A stretch of DNA of 61,985 bases from Terriglobia bacterium (lineage in GTDB: Bacteria > Acidobacteriota > Terriglobia > Terriglobales > Acidobacteriaceae), in contig JAIQGK010000024.1 in the NCBI GenBank assembly GCA_020072645.1, positions 1 through 61,985 of the forward strand, in the 5' to 3' direction. Below are positions 1 to 8,649 of this stretch, piece by piece. The stretch's first letter is position 1; each line of letters opens with the position of its first letter. The notes below the pieces were generated by a model. That model saw only the letters and a program-made list of their open reading frames with translations. It did not search any database and was not told where the DNA came from. The position numbers and the translations under genes were made by a program.

Positions 1-142
1 CTCGCAACACCGTCACGAACATCTTCTTCCCTGGCTTCACCATTACAACTGGCACCGTCCTCATGGTAGCCTCAACCATGTTCCACCTATCAGCCGCTCC
101 GGCCTCGATCGGAACAACCTCTTGAGACTCCACAGCTAGCAT
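1..142 (-). CDS. Partial ORF at the left contig edge (unknown, repeated)
   Basis: The minus frame from ATG at 142 runs open off the left edge and begins MLAVESQEVV, followed by PIEAGAADRW. An in-frame GTG at 172 (giving VPGSEWYIAEM) could be the true start, because no good Shine-Dalgarno sequence precedes the ATG. The first in-frame stop upstream is at 179-181. Bases 2-135 recur exactly, in inverted orientation, at 61852-61985, so the same reading frame is present at both window ends. I do not recognise the family. A transposase or another multicopy protein is possible, but only about 47 residues are visible. Confidence 0.45.
   Translation of the reverse strand, partial: MLAVESQEVVPIEAGAADRWNMVEATMRTVPVVMVKPGKKMFVTVLR
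2..139. repeat. Left copy of contig-terminal inverted repeat
   Basis: Positions 2-135 are the exact reverse complement of 61852-61985. One mismatch follows (136 versus 61851), then four more matching bases, after which the copies diverge. The shared part lies inside an open reading frame in both copies. This is what a contig looks like when assembly stops at a multicopy gene or mobile element. Confidence 0.9.
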
Positions 143-297
143 CTCCGCGATGTACCATTCTGAACCTGGCACATCGGTTTACCCAATCCATACAGGAATG
201 GGAAGGCGGGATCTCCGGCACGCGCGGCTTTTGCGTGGCGGGATAAAGGCGAAGGACACGTTCCCTGCTCTTAAGGGCAAGTTCTACAAAGTGTGTC

Positions 298-498
298 TTA
301 TGGATGAGAATCTGCCGTATTTCCGTGACTGGCCGTGGCTGCGTGACGTTCAACTCCGCTGCCAACCGGGATCACGGCGCCGGCGCGCACAAGTCCGTAT
401 ACAAGTCCCAGGAGGATCATAAACAATAGTCCGCCCCAGATGGTAAGCTGCATCAACTCCTTTGACGAAAGCTGCCTGTTGCGTTTAGCGCGTGCCAT
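298..498 (-). CDS. Small single-pass membrane protein, unknown
   Basis: This is a 66-residue ORF. It has a basic N-terminus (MARAKRNRQ), one clear hydrophobic segment at about residues 22-40 (WGGLLFMILLGLVYGLV), and a polar C-terminal tail. A GGAG Shine-Dalgarno sequence sits about 6 nt before the ATG, which favours a real gene. No family is recognised. The layout predicts a membrane-anchored protein with the basic N-terminus in the cytoplasm. It has no operon partner: the next ORFs on this strand are separated by more than 150 bp. Confidence 0.5.
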   Translation of the reverse strand: MARAKRNRQLSSKELMQLTIWGGLLFMILLGLVYGLVRAGAVIPVGSGVERHAATASHGNTADSHP

Positions 499-650
499 AA
501 TTTCTCCATCCCCGGTGTCTTCAGGAGGGGATTAGCCTCTTACCGGGACCTTTAAGGTCAACGAAGCGCCAGGAATTCGAGTTAGGCCGCGACTCACACA
601 AGGCGGACTACGCGAATTTATGGCGAAGGTTAGGAAGGATAGTTAGGAAA

Positions 651-974
651 CTAGCACCTTAGCGGAGGGCCAAGGAGGTCTATCAAATTGGAAAAGCTGG
701 AATTGGTGTTCAGCTCATTCGAACGCTCGACTCGTTGCTTGTGAAAAAATCTTGCGCGAAACACTTTCAAGGCAACGGTGGACTTCAAGTGTACCGGGCT
801 GGCGACAACCTGGATTCTTTTACCCTGAACAGCCGTAAACTCGATGGTTAATCCCGTCGTAGGATCCCCGTCGCCATCATTATCAATCACGACGCAAAAC
901 AGGTTGACCGAGGCCGTGAGCACGAAAATCAGCCCCAGCACCGCCCAACGCAAATATCTCTTAATCGTAGGCAT
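651..974 (-). CDS. Putative small exported protein, unknown
   Basis: The ORF encodes about 107 residues from ATG 974 (MPTIKRYLRW). A TTG nine bases earlier is the alternative start. A basic stretch is followed by a hydrophobic segment (VLGLIFVLTASVNLFCVV), which could be a signal peptide or membrane anchor, and then by an acidic DNDGDGDPTTG stretch. No convincing ribosome binding site is present and no domain is recognised. It lies in a stretch rich in broken genes, so it may itself be a remnant. Confidence 0.35.
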   Translation of the reverse strand: MPTIKRYLRWAVLGLIFVLTASVNLFCVVIDNDGDGDPTTGLTIEFTAVQGKRIQVVASPVHLKSTVALKVFRARFFHKQRVERSNELNTNSSFSNLIDLLGPPLRC

Positions 975-1210
975 CGAGTTCAAATGGCGGAAAACGGCCC
1001 GCGTCCGAAAGATTATATCGTGTCACCGCTGGATTAGTCTTGCATAAAATGGACATTAAAAACTCTTAGTTCCAATCAGCCAGCGTCCTTTCGTCACCCT
1101 TGGACGGCAGCTCCTGCTTTCCCCTGTCAGCGGCAACATCGGATTTTTCACACTGATGCGAACAATAGAAGAGAAACTCCGCCCCCAAAATGATCTCATA
1201 TCGGAGTCAG
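975..1210. other. Intergenic stretch with no supported gene
   Basis: Only short, unsupported frames occur between the putative exported ORF and the end of the broken Tat gene. I see no hairpin with a T-tract and no promoter that I would defend. Confidence 0.5.
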
Positions 1211-2137
1211 TCAGCTGCTTTTCACTGCTTCATAGTACTTTCCGTTGACTGCGCTGCCCATCACGGCAAAGTCGCAGCTCGATGTTTCCAGCGGGTCAGT
1301 TTTGAAGCTGAAGTCAATCGAGGGCACACGAAAGGCTGCCTCAAGTTGGGCGGCCGCTTTGAAGCCTTCAAAGCGGTATTGCCGCGCCGCATCCTCATAC
1401 TTCACGGGCTGATCGGTCGCCTTGAACGCCAGCTTGAAATCCATGAATGCCGGGGTGGTCTCAGCATCCATTGCCGGCCAACGCGGCTGGTCAATAATTG
1501 GCACATTTGTCATTTGCAGCGTAGCAGTTTTATTGTCCGCACTGAAGGTAAGGCCAGTGGAAGGAACGGGTGTAACCCAATACAAACCTTCTGCTGAAAT
1601 GGGTGGATGAAAATCGTGTATCTGGTTCGTGGGGGCCGCCGGTCCCTTGAATACCGTTAGTCAGGTATGAGCGAATATGGCTTGATGAGCCTGGCGCGCG
1701 GCCCAGTACTCGCCCGCCATGTAGCTGTAGTCCGTTGTGGGATTGCCCCAGGCGAGCCGATTTCCCTTGTTATCAGTGCCCATTCCGTGGAAGCCGTTGC
1801 AACGGGCCAGCTTTCCCTTGAAGTGATAGATGTTGGAAAGTTCGACATTTGGCATTGGACTCTGATTGTGGTTGCCATTCTTATCGAGCCACGGAATCGG
1901 ATAAGGGCAAGAGCCGCCGTTTGATGCAGCGTGGTTCTGTGGGATAACAGGAGCGCAGGTTTGCGGCTCGGATTGCGCGTGCAGCGGCCGGATTGGAAGC
2001 AAAGTCGCAAAGACGGAGGCCACACCCATCCTTATTAAATGCCGCCGGTCCAGCTTCGGCCCTGGACCTGGATCATTGTTGTCTTCAAAATCGGTGAGCT
2101 TGCGGACGGTGCATTCAGGATTGACAGTAGATTTCAT
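1211..2137 (-). pseudogene. Tat-exported protein interrupted by in-frame TGA
   Basis: One minus-strand frame runs from ATG 2137 to the stop at 1211 and is broken only by TGA at 1661-1663. The start has an excellent Shine-Dalgarno sequence (TTGGAGGAAAGC then ATG). The first half carries a twin-arginine-like signal near residues 31-55 (DRRHLIRMGVASVFATLLP ending LHAQ). The mature part has several cysteines and an N-rich segment (LDKNGNHNQSPMPNVELSN). After the TGA the frame stays open for about 150 residues with protein-like composition (for example TFSADNKTATLQMTNVP). No second start with a ribosome binding site is seen in the downstream half. Without the stop the product would be about 308 residues. 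The simplest reading is a nonsense mutation. Selenocysteine is less likely because no Cys partner or convincing SECIS is near. Function is not recognised. Confidence 0.65.
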
Positions 2138-2391
2138 GCTTTCCTCCAACATCCATAAACAAAATTTCACTGGAATCGTAGCCGATACGATCCTACCCGC
2201 AGGGTCGCCTTAAACGCTCGGCCTTTAGTTGGATGCTTCCACCTGATGCGCTGAACAAATCGACCGCTTGCCATCGGCAGTCAATGATTGCGTTGGTCCA
2301 GGGCAGCCGCTCGAAAAAGTCGTTTCAGACTTGCAGCCCATGCTGGCGTGGAAGCCATGTTGGACTAAAAACTTGATAAGTTATTGGGGTA
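2138..2391. other. Intergenic region before tRNA-Arg
   Basis: About 250 bases lie between the broken Tat gene and the tRNA. It should hold the promoter for the leftward gene, but I see no clear -35/-10 pair. No ORF or hairpin is supported. Confidence 0.4.
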
Positions 2392-2468
2392 TGGCGCGCC
2401 CTGAGAGATTCGAACTCCCGGCCTTCTGATTCGTAGTCAGACGCTCTATCCAGCTGAGCTAAGGGCGC
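2392..2468 (-). tRNA. tRNA-Arg (anticodon ACG)
   Basis: A cloverleaf can be drawn on the minus strand. The acceptor arms are GCGCCCT and AGGGCGC. The D-arm contains AGCTCAGCTGGATAGAGC. The anticodon stem TCTGA/TCAGA encloses the loop CTACGAA, giving anticodon ACG. The T-arm contains GTTCGAATC. The discriminator base is G, and CCA is encoded in the DNA at 2392-2394. ACG is normally modified to ICG and reads CGU/CGC/CGA arginine codons. It stands alone between a broken gene and the DUF421 gene. Confidence 0.95.
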
Positions 2469-2638
2469 GCAGGTTGCGGAGGCAACTCAACCATTTTAGC
2501 AAAGCTGCTTCAATCTGTCCCCTTGCCGCCGGCCAGGCGCGTGAATCGGGTGAGAAAACTTTGGTTCAGCGCCGGCCTGCAACTGTCTACATGAAATACA
2601 AATTTGCAATTCGACGCTGAAAAGCTACAATCTGCGCA

Positions 2639-3157
2639 ATGCTCACAAACTGGCATACGGTCCTGGAGATCGCACTCCGCACCACGGCGGTGTATGCGCT
2701 GGTGCTGGTTGGCATTCGGCTAACGGGAAAGCGCGAAGTCGGCCAGATGACGCCCTTCGATCTCACGCTCCTGCTGCTTCTCAGCAATTCAGTGCAAAAT
2801 GCCATGACCGGCCCGGACACATCCCTGATGGGTGGCGCCACAGCAGCGCTGGTCCTGCTCACTCTGAATTTCCTGCTGGCGGAACTTTCAGGACTGAATC
2901 GCGGTTTTAGAAAAATGATCCAGGGATCGCCGACCCTTTTAATCCACAATGGCGAATGTGTTGCCGCACACATGGCAAAAGAGCATATCTCTATGGACGA
3001 ACTCAACCGCGCCCTGCGCGAGCATGGGGTGGCCTGCGTTGATGACGCGGCGCTGGCGGTGCTTGAAGTGGATGGTTCAATCAGTGTCTTGAAGTATGAC
3101 GATGTCCCGGCCCAGGCTCATCCGCAAAAGCGGCTCAAGTTTCTTCATCGGAATTGA
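2639..3157 (+). CDS. DUF421 / YetF-type membrane protein
   Basis: The product is 172 residues. It matches the DUF421 (YetF/YdfS) layout: N-terminal membrane helices, the conserved GIRLTGKREVGQMTPFDL segment near residues 24-41, another hydrophobic stretch (GGATAALVLLTLNFLLAEL), and a soluble C-terminal domain. The C-terminal domain contains the typical GSPTLLIHNG, MDELNRALREHGV and AVLEVDGSISVLK motifs. Family members are inner-membrane proteins of uncertain biochemical role. In Bacillus they have been linked to spore or envelope phenotypes, but nothing here defines the role. The gene has no obvious operon partner; DUF4337 begins 113 bp downstream. Confidence 0.9.
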   Translation: MLTNWHTVLEIALRTTAVYALVLVGIRLTGKREVGQMTPFDLTLLLLLSNSVQNAMTGPDTSLMGGATAALVLLTLNFLLAELSGLNRGFRKMIQGSPTLLIHNGECVAAHMAKEHISMDELNRALREHGVACVDDAALAVLEVDGSISVLKYDDVPAQAHPQKRLKFLHRN

Positions 3158-3270
3158 CAGCACAGGTTCTATCAACCAGGAAAGATGATCACGCAAAATT
3201 TGGAATAACAACTTCTCTCGACCCAATATGTGTTGTAAGCGGCTTGCAGCGGTCTTGAGGAAGGACGCAA

Positions 3271-4020
3271 ATGAGCTTAGAAGAAGAACTCAGGGAAGGC
3301 GCGGAACACGCGCACAAAAGCGGTGAAAGAGGGATCGGCCTCACTATGGCGATTGTGGCGGTTTTGCTGGCTATTGCCACATTGATGGGCCATCGCACCC
3401 ATACTGAAGAAGGCCTGATTCAGGGCAAGATTGTAGACGAGTGGAACTTTTACCAGGCCAAGCACAGTCGTGCCCATGAATACGGTGCCATGGCCGAAGT
3501 GGCGGCACTGCTGCCCAATGGAAAAGATCTGGCGCTGAAGGATTACAAAAAGTCCCTGGACGAAGAATGCGGCACGCCGCCTGAGCATGGATGCAGCAGT
3601 CCGGCCCGGGATTCCGCCATCCTCCGGCCACTGTTAACACCTGATTCTACAAGCGACACCAAGGAAGAGAAGAAGGAGAAAGGCGAGTCCGACAAAAAAG
3701 AATCCCCTGCCAACGACGAAGCTACTAAAGAGCACGGCAAAGAAGCCAGCGCTGCCAAGGAGACGCACGAAAACAAATCCTCTGGCCACAAGCCCGGCGC
3801 AGTAAATATCCAGGAAAATGCCAAAGAGATGGAGCGCGAAAGAGACCTGGTGGAGCGGCGGGCCAATTACTATGACGGCGCAGAACTATTTCTGGAAATC
3901 TCAATTGTCCTTTGTTCAATAGCGCTGCTGGCGGAAGCAAAGCTATTCTGGCAACTTTCCTTTATCAGCACCATTCTGGGAATAGGTGTTGCACTCTTCG
4001 GATTCCTGGGAGTGCACTGA
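3271..4020 (+). CDS. DUF4337 family membrane protein
   Basis: The product is 249 residues and matches the DUF4337 pattern. A short acidic N-terminus (MSLEEELREGAEHAHKSGER) precedes a first membrane helix (IGLTMAIVAVLLAIATLMG). A cytosolic helical region begins with DEWNFYQAKHSR. A hydrophilic Lys/Glu-rich insert spans about residues 125-175. Two C-terminal membrane helices end the protein (FLEISIVLCSIALLAEAKLFW and the last 20 residues). The charged insert is longer than I expect for the family and is low complexity. Function of the family is unknown. A Shine-Dalgarno-like GAGGAAGGA lies upstream of the ATG. Confidence 0.85.
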   Translation: MSLEEELREGAEHAHKSGERGIGLTMAIVAVLLAIATLMGHRTHTEEGLIQGKIVDEWNFYQAKHSRAHEYGAMAEVAALLPNGKDLALKDYKKSLDEECGTPPEHGCSSPARDSAILRPLLTPDSTSDTKEEKKEKGESDKKESPANDEATKEHGKEASAAKETHENKSSGHKPGAVNIQENAKEMERERDLVERRANYYDGAELFLEISIVLCSIALLAEAKLFWQLSFISTILGIGVALFGFLGVH

Positions 4021-4055
4021 TATCGTAAATATTGTTTTTGTTGGAATCTTTTTTA

Positions 4056-4682
4056 ATGCCCAGGATCTATCTAGCCACCACCAACCCAGGCAAGGTACGA
4101 GAGCTCCGCGAGGCGGCGCAGGCATTATCCATTGCGCTTGATCCCTTGCCGCGCATGGCTGAAGTGCCGCCGGCGATTGAAGACGGAACCACTTTTGAGC
4201 AAAATGCCAGAATCAAGGCCGAGTATTACAGCCGCCTTGCGCCGGGTGAGTTGGTGCTGGCGGAAGACTCAGGGCTGGCAGTTGACGCGCTCCATGGCGC
4301 GCCCGGCGTCCATTCAGCCCGTTACGCTGCCGTACTTCAGTCAGGTGTGGCATCAGACCAAAACTCTGACGATGAAGCAAACAACGCCGCGCTCATTGCT
4401 CAACTGAAACGTCTCAATCGAGATCGATACACAGGAAAATATGTGTGTGTGATTGCGCTGTCCCGGGATGGACAGACCCTTGCCACCTTTACGGGCGAAG
4501 CGCCAGGAGAACTTCTGACCGTCCCCCGCGGGACTCAGGGCTTTGGGTACGACCCGCTGTTTTACTTCCCTGCTCTCGGCAAGACGTTTGCGGAACTTCC
4601 ACTGGAACAAAAACGCGAACATAGCCATCGCGGAAAGGCGTTTCGGCAGTTCCTGGAGTGGTACGGCAAGCAGCCGCTGTAA
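4056..4682 (+). CDS. rdgB: Non-canonical purine NTP pyrophosphatase (RdgB/HAM1)
   Basis: This Ham1/RdgB family enzyme hydrolyses dITP, ITP and XTP to the monophosphate and pyrophosphate, which keeps deaminated purines out of nucleic acids. The start at 4056 gives MPRIYLATTNPGKVREL, with the family signature TTNPGK near residues 8-13. An ATG 24 bases earlier is in frame, but its extra residues are not typical. Further motifs are ENARIKAEYY, AEDSGLAVDALHGAPGVHSA (metal/base binding), GFGYDPLFY and SHRGKAF. At about 208 residues the length is normal. In many acidobacteria rdgB follows rph; here rph is 17 kb away. Confidence 0.93.
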   Translation: MPRIYLATTNPGKVRELREAAQALSIALDPLPRMAEVPPAIEDGTTFEQNARIKAEYYSRLAPGELVLAEDSGLAVDALHGAPGVHSARYAAVLQSGVASDQNSDDEANNAALIAQLKRLNRDRYTGKYVCVIALSRDGQTLATFTGEAPGELLTVPRGTQGFGYDPLFYFPALGKTFAELPLEQKREHSHRGKAFRQFLEWYGKQPL

Positions 4683-4692
4683 CACGAGCTTG

Positions 4693-5175
4693 CTATTTGA
4701 GCATGTCGATGGCTTCTTTTTTAAGCTTCTTAGCGTCGGCTTGCCATTTGGTGCCATCCTGAAACTGCAGTTCCGCAACATACACAACAACCCCTGCCGG
4801 ATGTCTGGACAAGTCTTCCCTGGAAGGAACGGCGTTTGCCGAAATGTCGAACTCGGCGGTGGTATCTACCTTTTCGGGGACTGTCACCAGCTCGCCTCGA
4901 CCCATCCTTACGTCATCTTTTTTAACAGCTACCCAGCCAAGGCGGTAAACCTGGATCTTATTGTGGCTCTTGTTTTCCAGATGAGCGTCCAATAGCACAT
5001 TGTCAGCGCCAAATGATGCCTGGACAATGTGCACAGGATCGCCCGCTTGAGGCGCGAACAGCATCAGGATATCTTCACCGCCGCTTTGCAACGTTACGCG
5101 TAATCCCAGCGCCGGGCTTTGCCGAGCCATGGCCGCAATGAGGAAGAAGATGACAAAAACCAGCAATTTCTTCAT
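4693..5175 (-). CDS. Exported protein of unknown function
   Basis: The 160-residue product begins with a signal peptide (MKKLLVFVIFFLIAAMARQSPALG). The mature part is about 135 residues, with beta-rich segments (LRVTLQSGGEDILMLF, VVVYVAELQFQDGTKW) and a lysine-rich end. No family is recognised. It converges on rdgB, with only 10 bp between the two stop codons. It is probably periplasmic. Confidence 0.7.
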   Translation of the reverse strand: MKKLLVFVIFFLIAAMARQSPALGLRVTLQSGGEDILMLFAPQAGDPVHIVQASFGADNVLLDAHLENKSHNKIQVYRLGWVAVKKDDVRMGRGELVTVPEKVDTTAEFDISANAVPSREDLSRHPAGVVVYVAELQFQDGTKWQADAKKLKKEAIDMLK

Positions 5176-5277
5176 GATGGCACCCCGTATTCGTTCAAGT
5201 TCGGTCCTGCCACAGCATGCGGCAGCAGCTCCGCCTTGCGCTTTCGCATCCTACACCTTGGGCTGGAATTCTCAAGC

Positions 5278-5315
5278 TAAATTTGAGCTTTGCCAGGCCG
5301 ATTAGGCCAAATTTA
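5278..5315. promoter_or_regulatory. Candidate TetR operator (inverted repeat)
   Basis: TAAATTTG at 5278-5285 is the inverted copy of CAAATTTA at 5308-5315. A second small inverted repeat (GGCC-gatta-GGCC) lies between the arms. The element sits about 45 bp before the TetR start, where an autoregulatory operator would be expected. This is inferred from position and symmetry only. Confidence 0.4.
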
Positions 5316-5360
5316 GAAGTTGCGCTACCCTGCAAATCCAAGTAAATTCAAGGTTCTCTC

Positions 5361-5996
5361 ATGGCTAAACGGCCTTCACAAACAGCTGCCCGGTCAGCCA
5401 ACGGCACATCAGACAAGTACCAGCGCATTCTGGACGCTGCCATTGAAGTCATCGCCGAGCACGGGTTTTTCCATTCTCGAGTGGCAGAAATTGCCGACCG
5501 CGCCGGGGTGGCTGACGGCACTATCTATCTCTATTTCAAGAACAAAGATGAATTGCTGATGGCGTCGATTGACTCCGCCTTTCACCGGTTCATCCAGCGG
5601 GCGCGGAGTTCGCTCGACCAGTTGGCTGATCCGCGGGAAAAATTGCGCCGCCTGGCCTTTCTTCACCTGGAATCCCTGGGCTCAAACCGCAGTTTGGCCA
5701 TCGTCTTCCAGACCGAACTCAGGCATAGCGCGAAATTCCTTGGCCAGTTTTCTCATAACCTTCTAGTGGAATACTTTGATGTAATCAAAGGCGTTCTGCG
5801 TGAAGGCCAGGAAGCCGGCGTCTTTAGGGCCGACATTTCCGTAACTATTGCCGCGCATTGCTTCTTCGGCGCAGTGGATGAGATAGTTACTACATGGATC
5901 CTTTCCGATCGCGACCGGGACCGCGATTATCACCTCTCCACCCTGACTGATTCGGTTGTGGCGATTGTCCTTAAAGGCGTAGAAACGGGACCCTAA
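5361..5996 (+). CDS. TetR/AcrR family transcriptional regulator
   Basis: The product is 211 residues. The N-terminal helix-turn-helix covers about residues 20-65, with the diagnostic segment AEIADRAGVADGTIYLYFKN. The C-terminal ligand-binding half resembles FadR-type TetR proteins (FLHLESLGSNRSLAIVFQTELRHS). It lies 2 bp upstream of a long-chain acyl-CoA synthetase, so the pair is almost certainly one transcript. By analogy with Bacillus FadR, which represses fatty acid degradation genes and is released by acyl-CoA, it probably controls the adjacent ligase. The ligand here is inferred, not shown. Confidence 0.92.
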   Translation: MAKRPSQTAARSANGTSDKYQRILDAAIEVIAEHGFFHSRVAEIADRAGVADGTIYLYFKNKDELLMASIDSAFHRFIQRARSSLDQLADPREKLRRLAFLHLESLGSNRSLAIVFQTELRHSAKFLGQFSHNLLVEYFDVIKGVLREGQEAGVFRADISVTIAAHCFFGAVDEIVTTWILSDRDRDRDYHLSTLTDSVVAIVLKGVETGP

Positions 5997-5998
5997 GT

Positions 5999-7780
5999 AT
6001 GGAAATCAATACCCTCGCCGACATTTTCTTTGCTTCAATCGCGCACGATGTGGAACGCCATGTAATGTTCAAGCGCGGCAGCGAATGGCAGGTGATCTCT
6101 TCTCGCCAGCTCTATGGCTATGTGGCTACTCTTGCCAGGGTCTTGAAGCAATGGGGAATCCATAAAGGCGACCGCGTTGCGATCCTGGGCGAAAATCGGC
6201 CGGAATGGATGATTGCCGACTTTGCCTGCGTAACCACCGGAATCATCGATGTCCCAATTTACGCCACGCTCACGGCGGACCAGACTCTGTATCTCTTGCA
6301 GAATTCCGGCGCGCGCGTGATTTTTGTTTCCACGCTGGAACAGCTGCGCAAGATCCAATCCATCCGGGAGCAGACCTCACTCGAAAAAATTGTTGTGATG
6401 GATGAGATTAGTGAAGTCAATGTAATTCCCATGTGGTCTTTAATCAATTCCGCATCGCTCGAAGAAGACCCGCAATTTGATGAAGAAGCGCATCGAATCA
6501 CGCCAGACGACCTGGCCACCCTGATCTATACTTCGGGAACCACAGGGACCTCAAAGGGCGTAATGCTAAGTCACGGCAATCTCACTACTTGCGCCATCAT
6601 GGCCAGCAAGCAGGCGGAGTGGACGCCCGGTGACGTATATCTCTCATTTCTTCCCCTATCTCACGTCACTGCGCGCCACGTTGATTACGTCTGTTATCTG
6701 GACGGCGTTAGCCTTGCCTATTGCGCTGTGTTCGATCAGCTTCCGCAGATGCTGCAGGAAGCCAAACCCACAATTATTGTTGCGGTGCCGCGCGTCTATG
6801 AAAAAGTGCGCGCTGAGTCTGAACGTCGCGCCGGCCATGGCTTGCGGCGGAAGATTTTTGACTGGGCAGTGCGAATCGGCGAAAAACATAAAGAAGAAAT
6901 TGCACGAGGCGAAACGCCCACAGATCCGCGCTGGAAGGTAGCGAACCAACTGGTGTTTTCAAAAATACGCCAGGGATTTGGCGGACGGAGCAGGGCGTAT
7001 TTCTCTGGCGGCGCTCCCCTGGGCAAGGACATGGCAGAGTGGTTCTGCGCAGTTGGTATCCCAATTATGGAAGGCTACGGGCTGACGGAAACTTCGCCAA
7101 CTCTCTCCGTCAACCGCCGCGGAGCTTTTAAGATTGGATCAGTTGGCAAGGTAAATGAGGGCGTTCAGCTCAAGATTGCTGAAGATGGCGAGATTCTGGT
7201 CAAAGGGCCAACCGTTTTCAAGGGTTATTGGAACATGCCTGAAGAGACTCGCAATTCCTTTGTCGATGGCTGGTTTAAGACAGGCGACATTGGCGAGCTC
7301 GACAGCAATGGATTCCTCAGCATTACCGACCGCAAGAAAGATCTCATCAAGACATCGGGCGGAAAGTTCATTGCGCCGCAACCGATTGAAAACGCCCTGA
7401 AGGCGAATGTGCTGGTTGCGCAAGCCGCCATCATCGGCGACAAGCGCAAGTATGCTTCCGTGATCATCTCACCCCATTTTCCTTTATTGGAAGATTGGGC
7501 GCGCGCCAATGGCGTTCTGTTCACCTCACGTCAGGAGCTTGTAGCGTCAGATAAGGTACGTAATCTCTATCGCGGGATTGTAGAAGACCTGAACAAGCGG
7601 CTGGCGCATTTTGAAACCATCAAGAAAATCGTGGTGGTGCCGGATGAATTTACTGTCGCCACAGGCGAGATTACACCTACACTTAAGCTCAAACGCCGCG
7701 TGATTGAAGCAAAATACAAGCAGCAGATTGATGAGATCTACCAGCAGCCACATCCGATTGAAACCGCGCCCGTGGGATAA
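5999..7780 (+). CDS. Long-chain fatty acid-CoA ligase (AMP-forming)
   Basis: The product is 593 residues of the ANL superfamily, closest in layout to FadD15-type ligases. The AMP/phosphate loop [17 protein letters not shown] is near residues 176-192. The A5 motif is GYGLTETSP. The A7/A8 region contains [12 protein letters not shown] and [17 protein letters not shown]. These enzymes activate fatty acids to acyl-CoA through an acyl-adenylate, for beta-oxidation or lipid synthesis. There is no signal peptide, so it acts in the cytoplasm or at the inner membrane face. It follows the TetR gene by 2 bp and is probably under its control. Substrate chain length cannot be read from the sequence. Confidence 0.93.
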   Translation: MEINTLADIFFASIAHDVERHVMFKRGSEWQVISSRQLYGYVATLARVLKQWGIHKGDRVAILGENRPEWMIADFACVTTGIIDVPIYATLTADQTLYLLQNSGARVIFVSTLEQLRKIQSIREQTSLEKIVVMDEISEVNVIPMWSLINSASLEEDPQFDEEAHRITPDDLATLIYTSGTTGTSKGVMLSHGNLTTCAIMASKQAEWTPGDVYLSFLPLSHVTARHVDYVCYLDGVSLAYCAVFDQLPQMLQEAKPTIIVAVPRVYEKVRAESERRAGHGLRRKIFDWAVRIGEKHKEEIARGETPTDPRWKVANQLVFSKIRQGFGGRSRAYFSGGAPLGKDMAEWFCAVGIPIMEGYGLTETSPTLSVNRRGAFKIGSVGKVNEGVQLKIAEDGEILVKGPTVFKGYWNMPEETRNSFVDGWFKTGDIGELDSNGFLSITDRKKDLIKTSGGKFIAPQPIENALKANVLVAQAAIIGDKRKYASVIISPHFPLLEDWARANGVLFTSRQELVASDKVRNLYRGIVEDLNKRLAHFETIKKIVVVPDEFTVATGEITPTLKLKRRVIEAKYKQQIDEIYQQPHPIETAPVG

Positions 7781-7856
7781 ACACCGCGCAATAATCCTTT
7801 ACATCTCAGCTTGCCTCTCGGAACCATTCGCCACGCCGATTTATTACAATGGATGC

Positions 7857-8627
7857 ATGGATCCTCTCATCATCGCAGGCCGGCAGTTCCGATCACGGCT
7901 GATCGTCGGTACCGGTAAGTACAAATCTGGCCAAGAAACTGCCCGCGCCATTGAAGCCAGCGGCTCGGAAATGGTCACAGTCGCCGTGCGCCGGGTAAAC
8001 CTGGACCGGAGCAAGGAATCGCTGCTGGATTTTATTGACCCCAAAAAATATTTTCTTCTGCCCAACACGGCGGGCTGTTACACAGCGGATGAAGCCATCC
8101 GCGCCGCCCGGCTGGGACGGGAGGTTGGACTTTCTGACTGGGTGAAGATAGAGGTCATTGGCGACCAAAAAACGCTTTATCCCGATGTTCAAGCGACAAT
8201 TGAAGCGACGCGCGTCCTGGTGAAAGAAGGGTTTACGGTGCTTCCCTATACTTCAGACGACATCGTGGTTGCCAAACGGCTATTGGACGCGGGTGCGAGC
8301 GCGATCATGCCGTTAGGTGCTCCCATCGGGAGCGGGATGGGAATTCAAAACACCGCCAACATCCAGATCCTGCGGGAGATGATCACGGAAGTTCCGCTGA
8401 TTGTGGATGCGGGCGTGGGAACAGCCTCTGACGCGGCCATCGCCATGGAGTTGGGCGCTGATGCCGTGCTGATGAATTCCGGAATCGCGCACGCTGAAAA
8501 TCCTGTGCTGATGGCGGAAGCTATGAAGTATGCGGTGATTGCCGGACGCGCAGCTTACCTGGCCGGCAGAATGCCTCGAAAGCTTTACGCCACGGCAAGC
8601 TCTCCGTTGCACGGAGTCGTTCGATAA
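7857..8627 (+). CDS. thiG: Thiazole synthase ThiG
   Basis: ThiG forms the thiazole phosphate moiety of thiamine from deoxyxylulose 5-phosphate, dehydroglycine/iminoglycine and ThiS thiocarboxylate. The start ATG 7857 gives [20 protein letters not shown], a typical ThiG N-terminus. The Schiff-base lysine is Lys97 in [11 protein letters not shown]. The phosphate-binding parts are [14 protein letters not shown] and [20 protein letters not shown]. The length of 256 residues is normal. No thiS, thiO/thiH, thiE or thiC lies in the window, and I see no TPP riboswitch in the 76 bp before it, so it is separated from the rest of its pathway. Confidence 0.95.
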   Translation: MDPLIIAGRQFRSRLIVGTGKYKSGQETARAIEASGSEMVTVAVRRVNLDRSKESLLDFIDPKKYFLLPNTAGCYTADEAIRAARLGREVGLSDWVKIEVIGDQKTLYPDVQATIEATRVLVKEGFTVLPYTSDDIVVAKRLLDAGASAIMPLGAPIGSGMGIQNTANIQILREMITEVPLIVDAGVGTASDAAIAMELGADAVLMNSGIAHAENPVLMAEAMKYAVIAGRAAYLAGRMPRKLYATASSPLHGVVR

Positions 8628-8649
8628 TCCTTAGCCACGGTTCTAAAAT

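Noticed and set aside
1190-1597. 135-residue plus-strand frame
   Set aside because: Antisense to the second half of the broken Tat gene, whose minus frame is more protein-like.
1661-1663. TGA as a second selenocysteine codon
   Set aside because: No Cys partner, no redox motif, and only a short weak hairpin follows; nonsense mutation is simpler.
2392-2468. tRNA-Arg as an integration site
   Set aside because: No direct repeat of the tRNA 3' end and no integrase were seen in the window.
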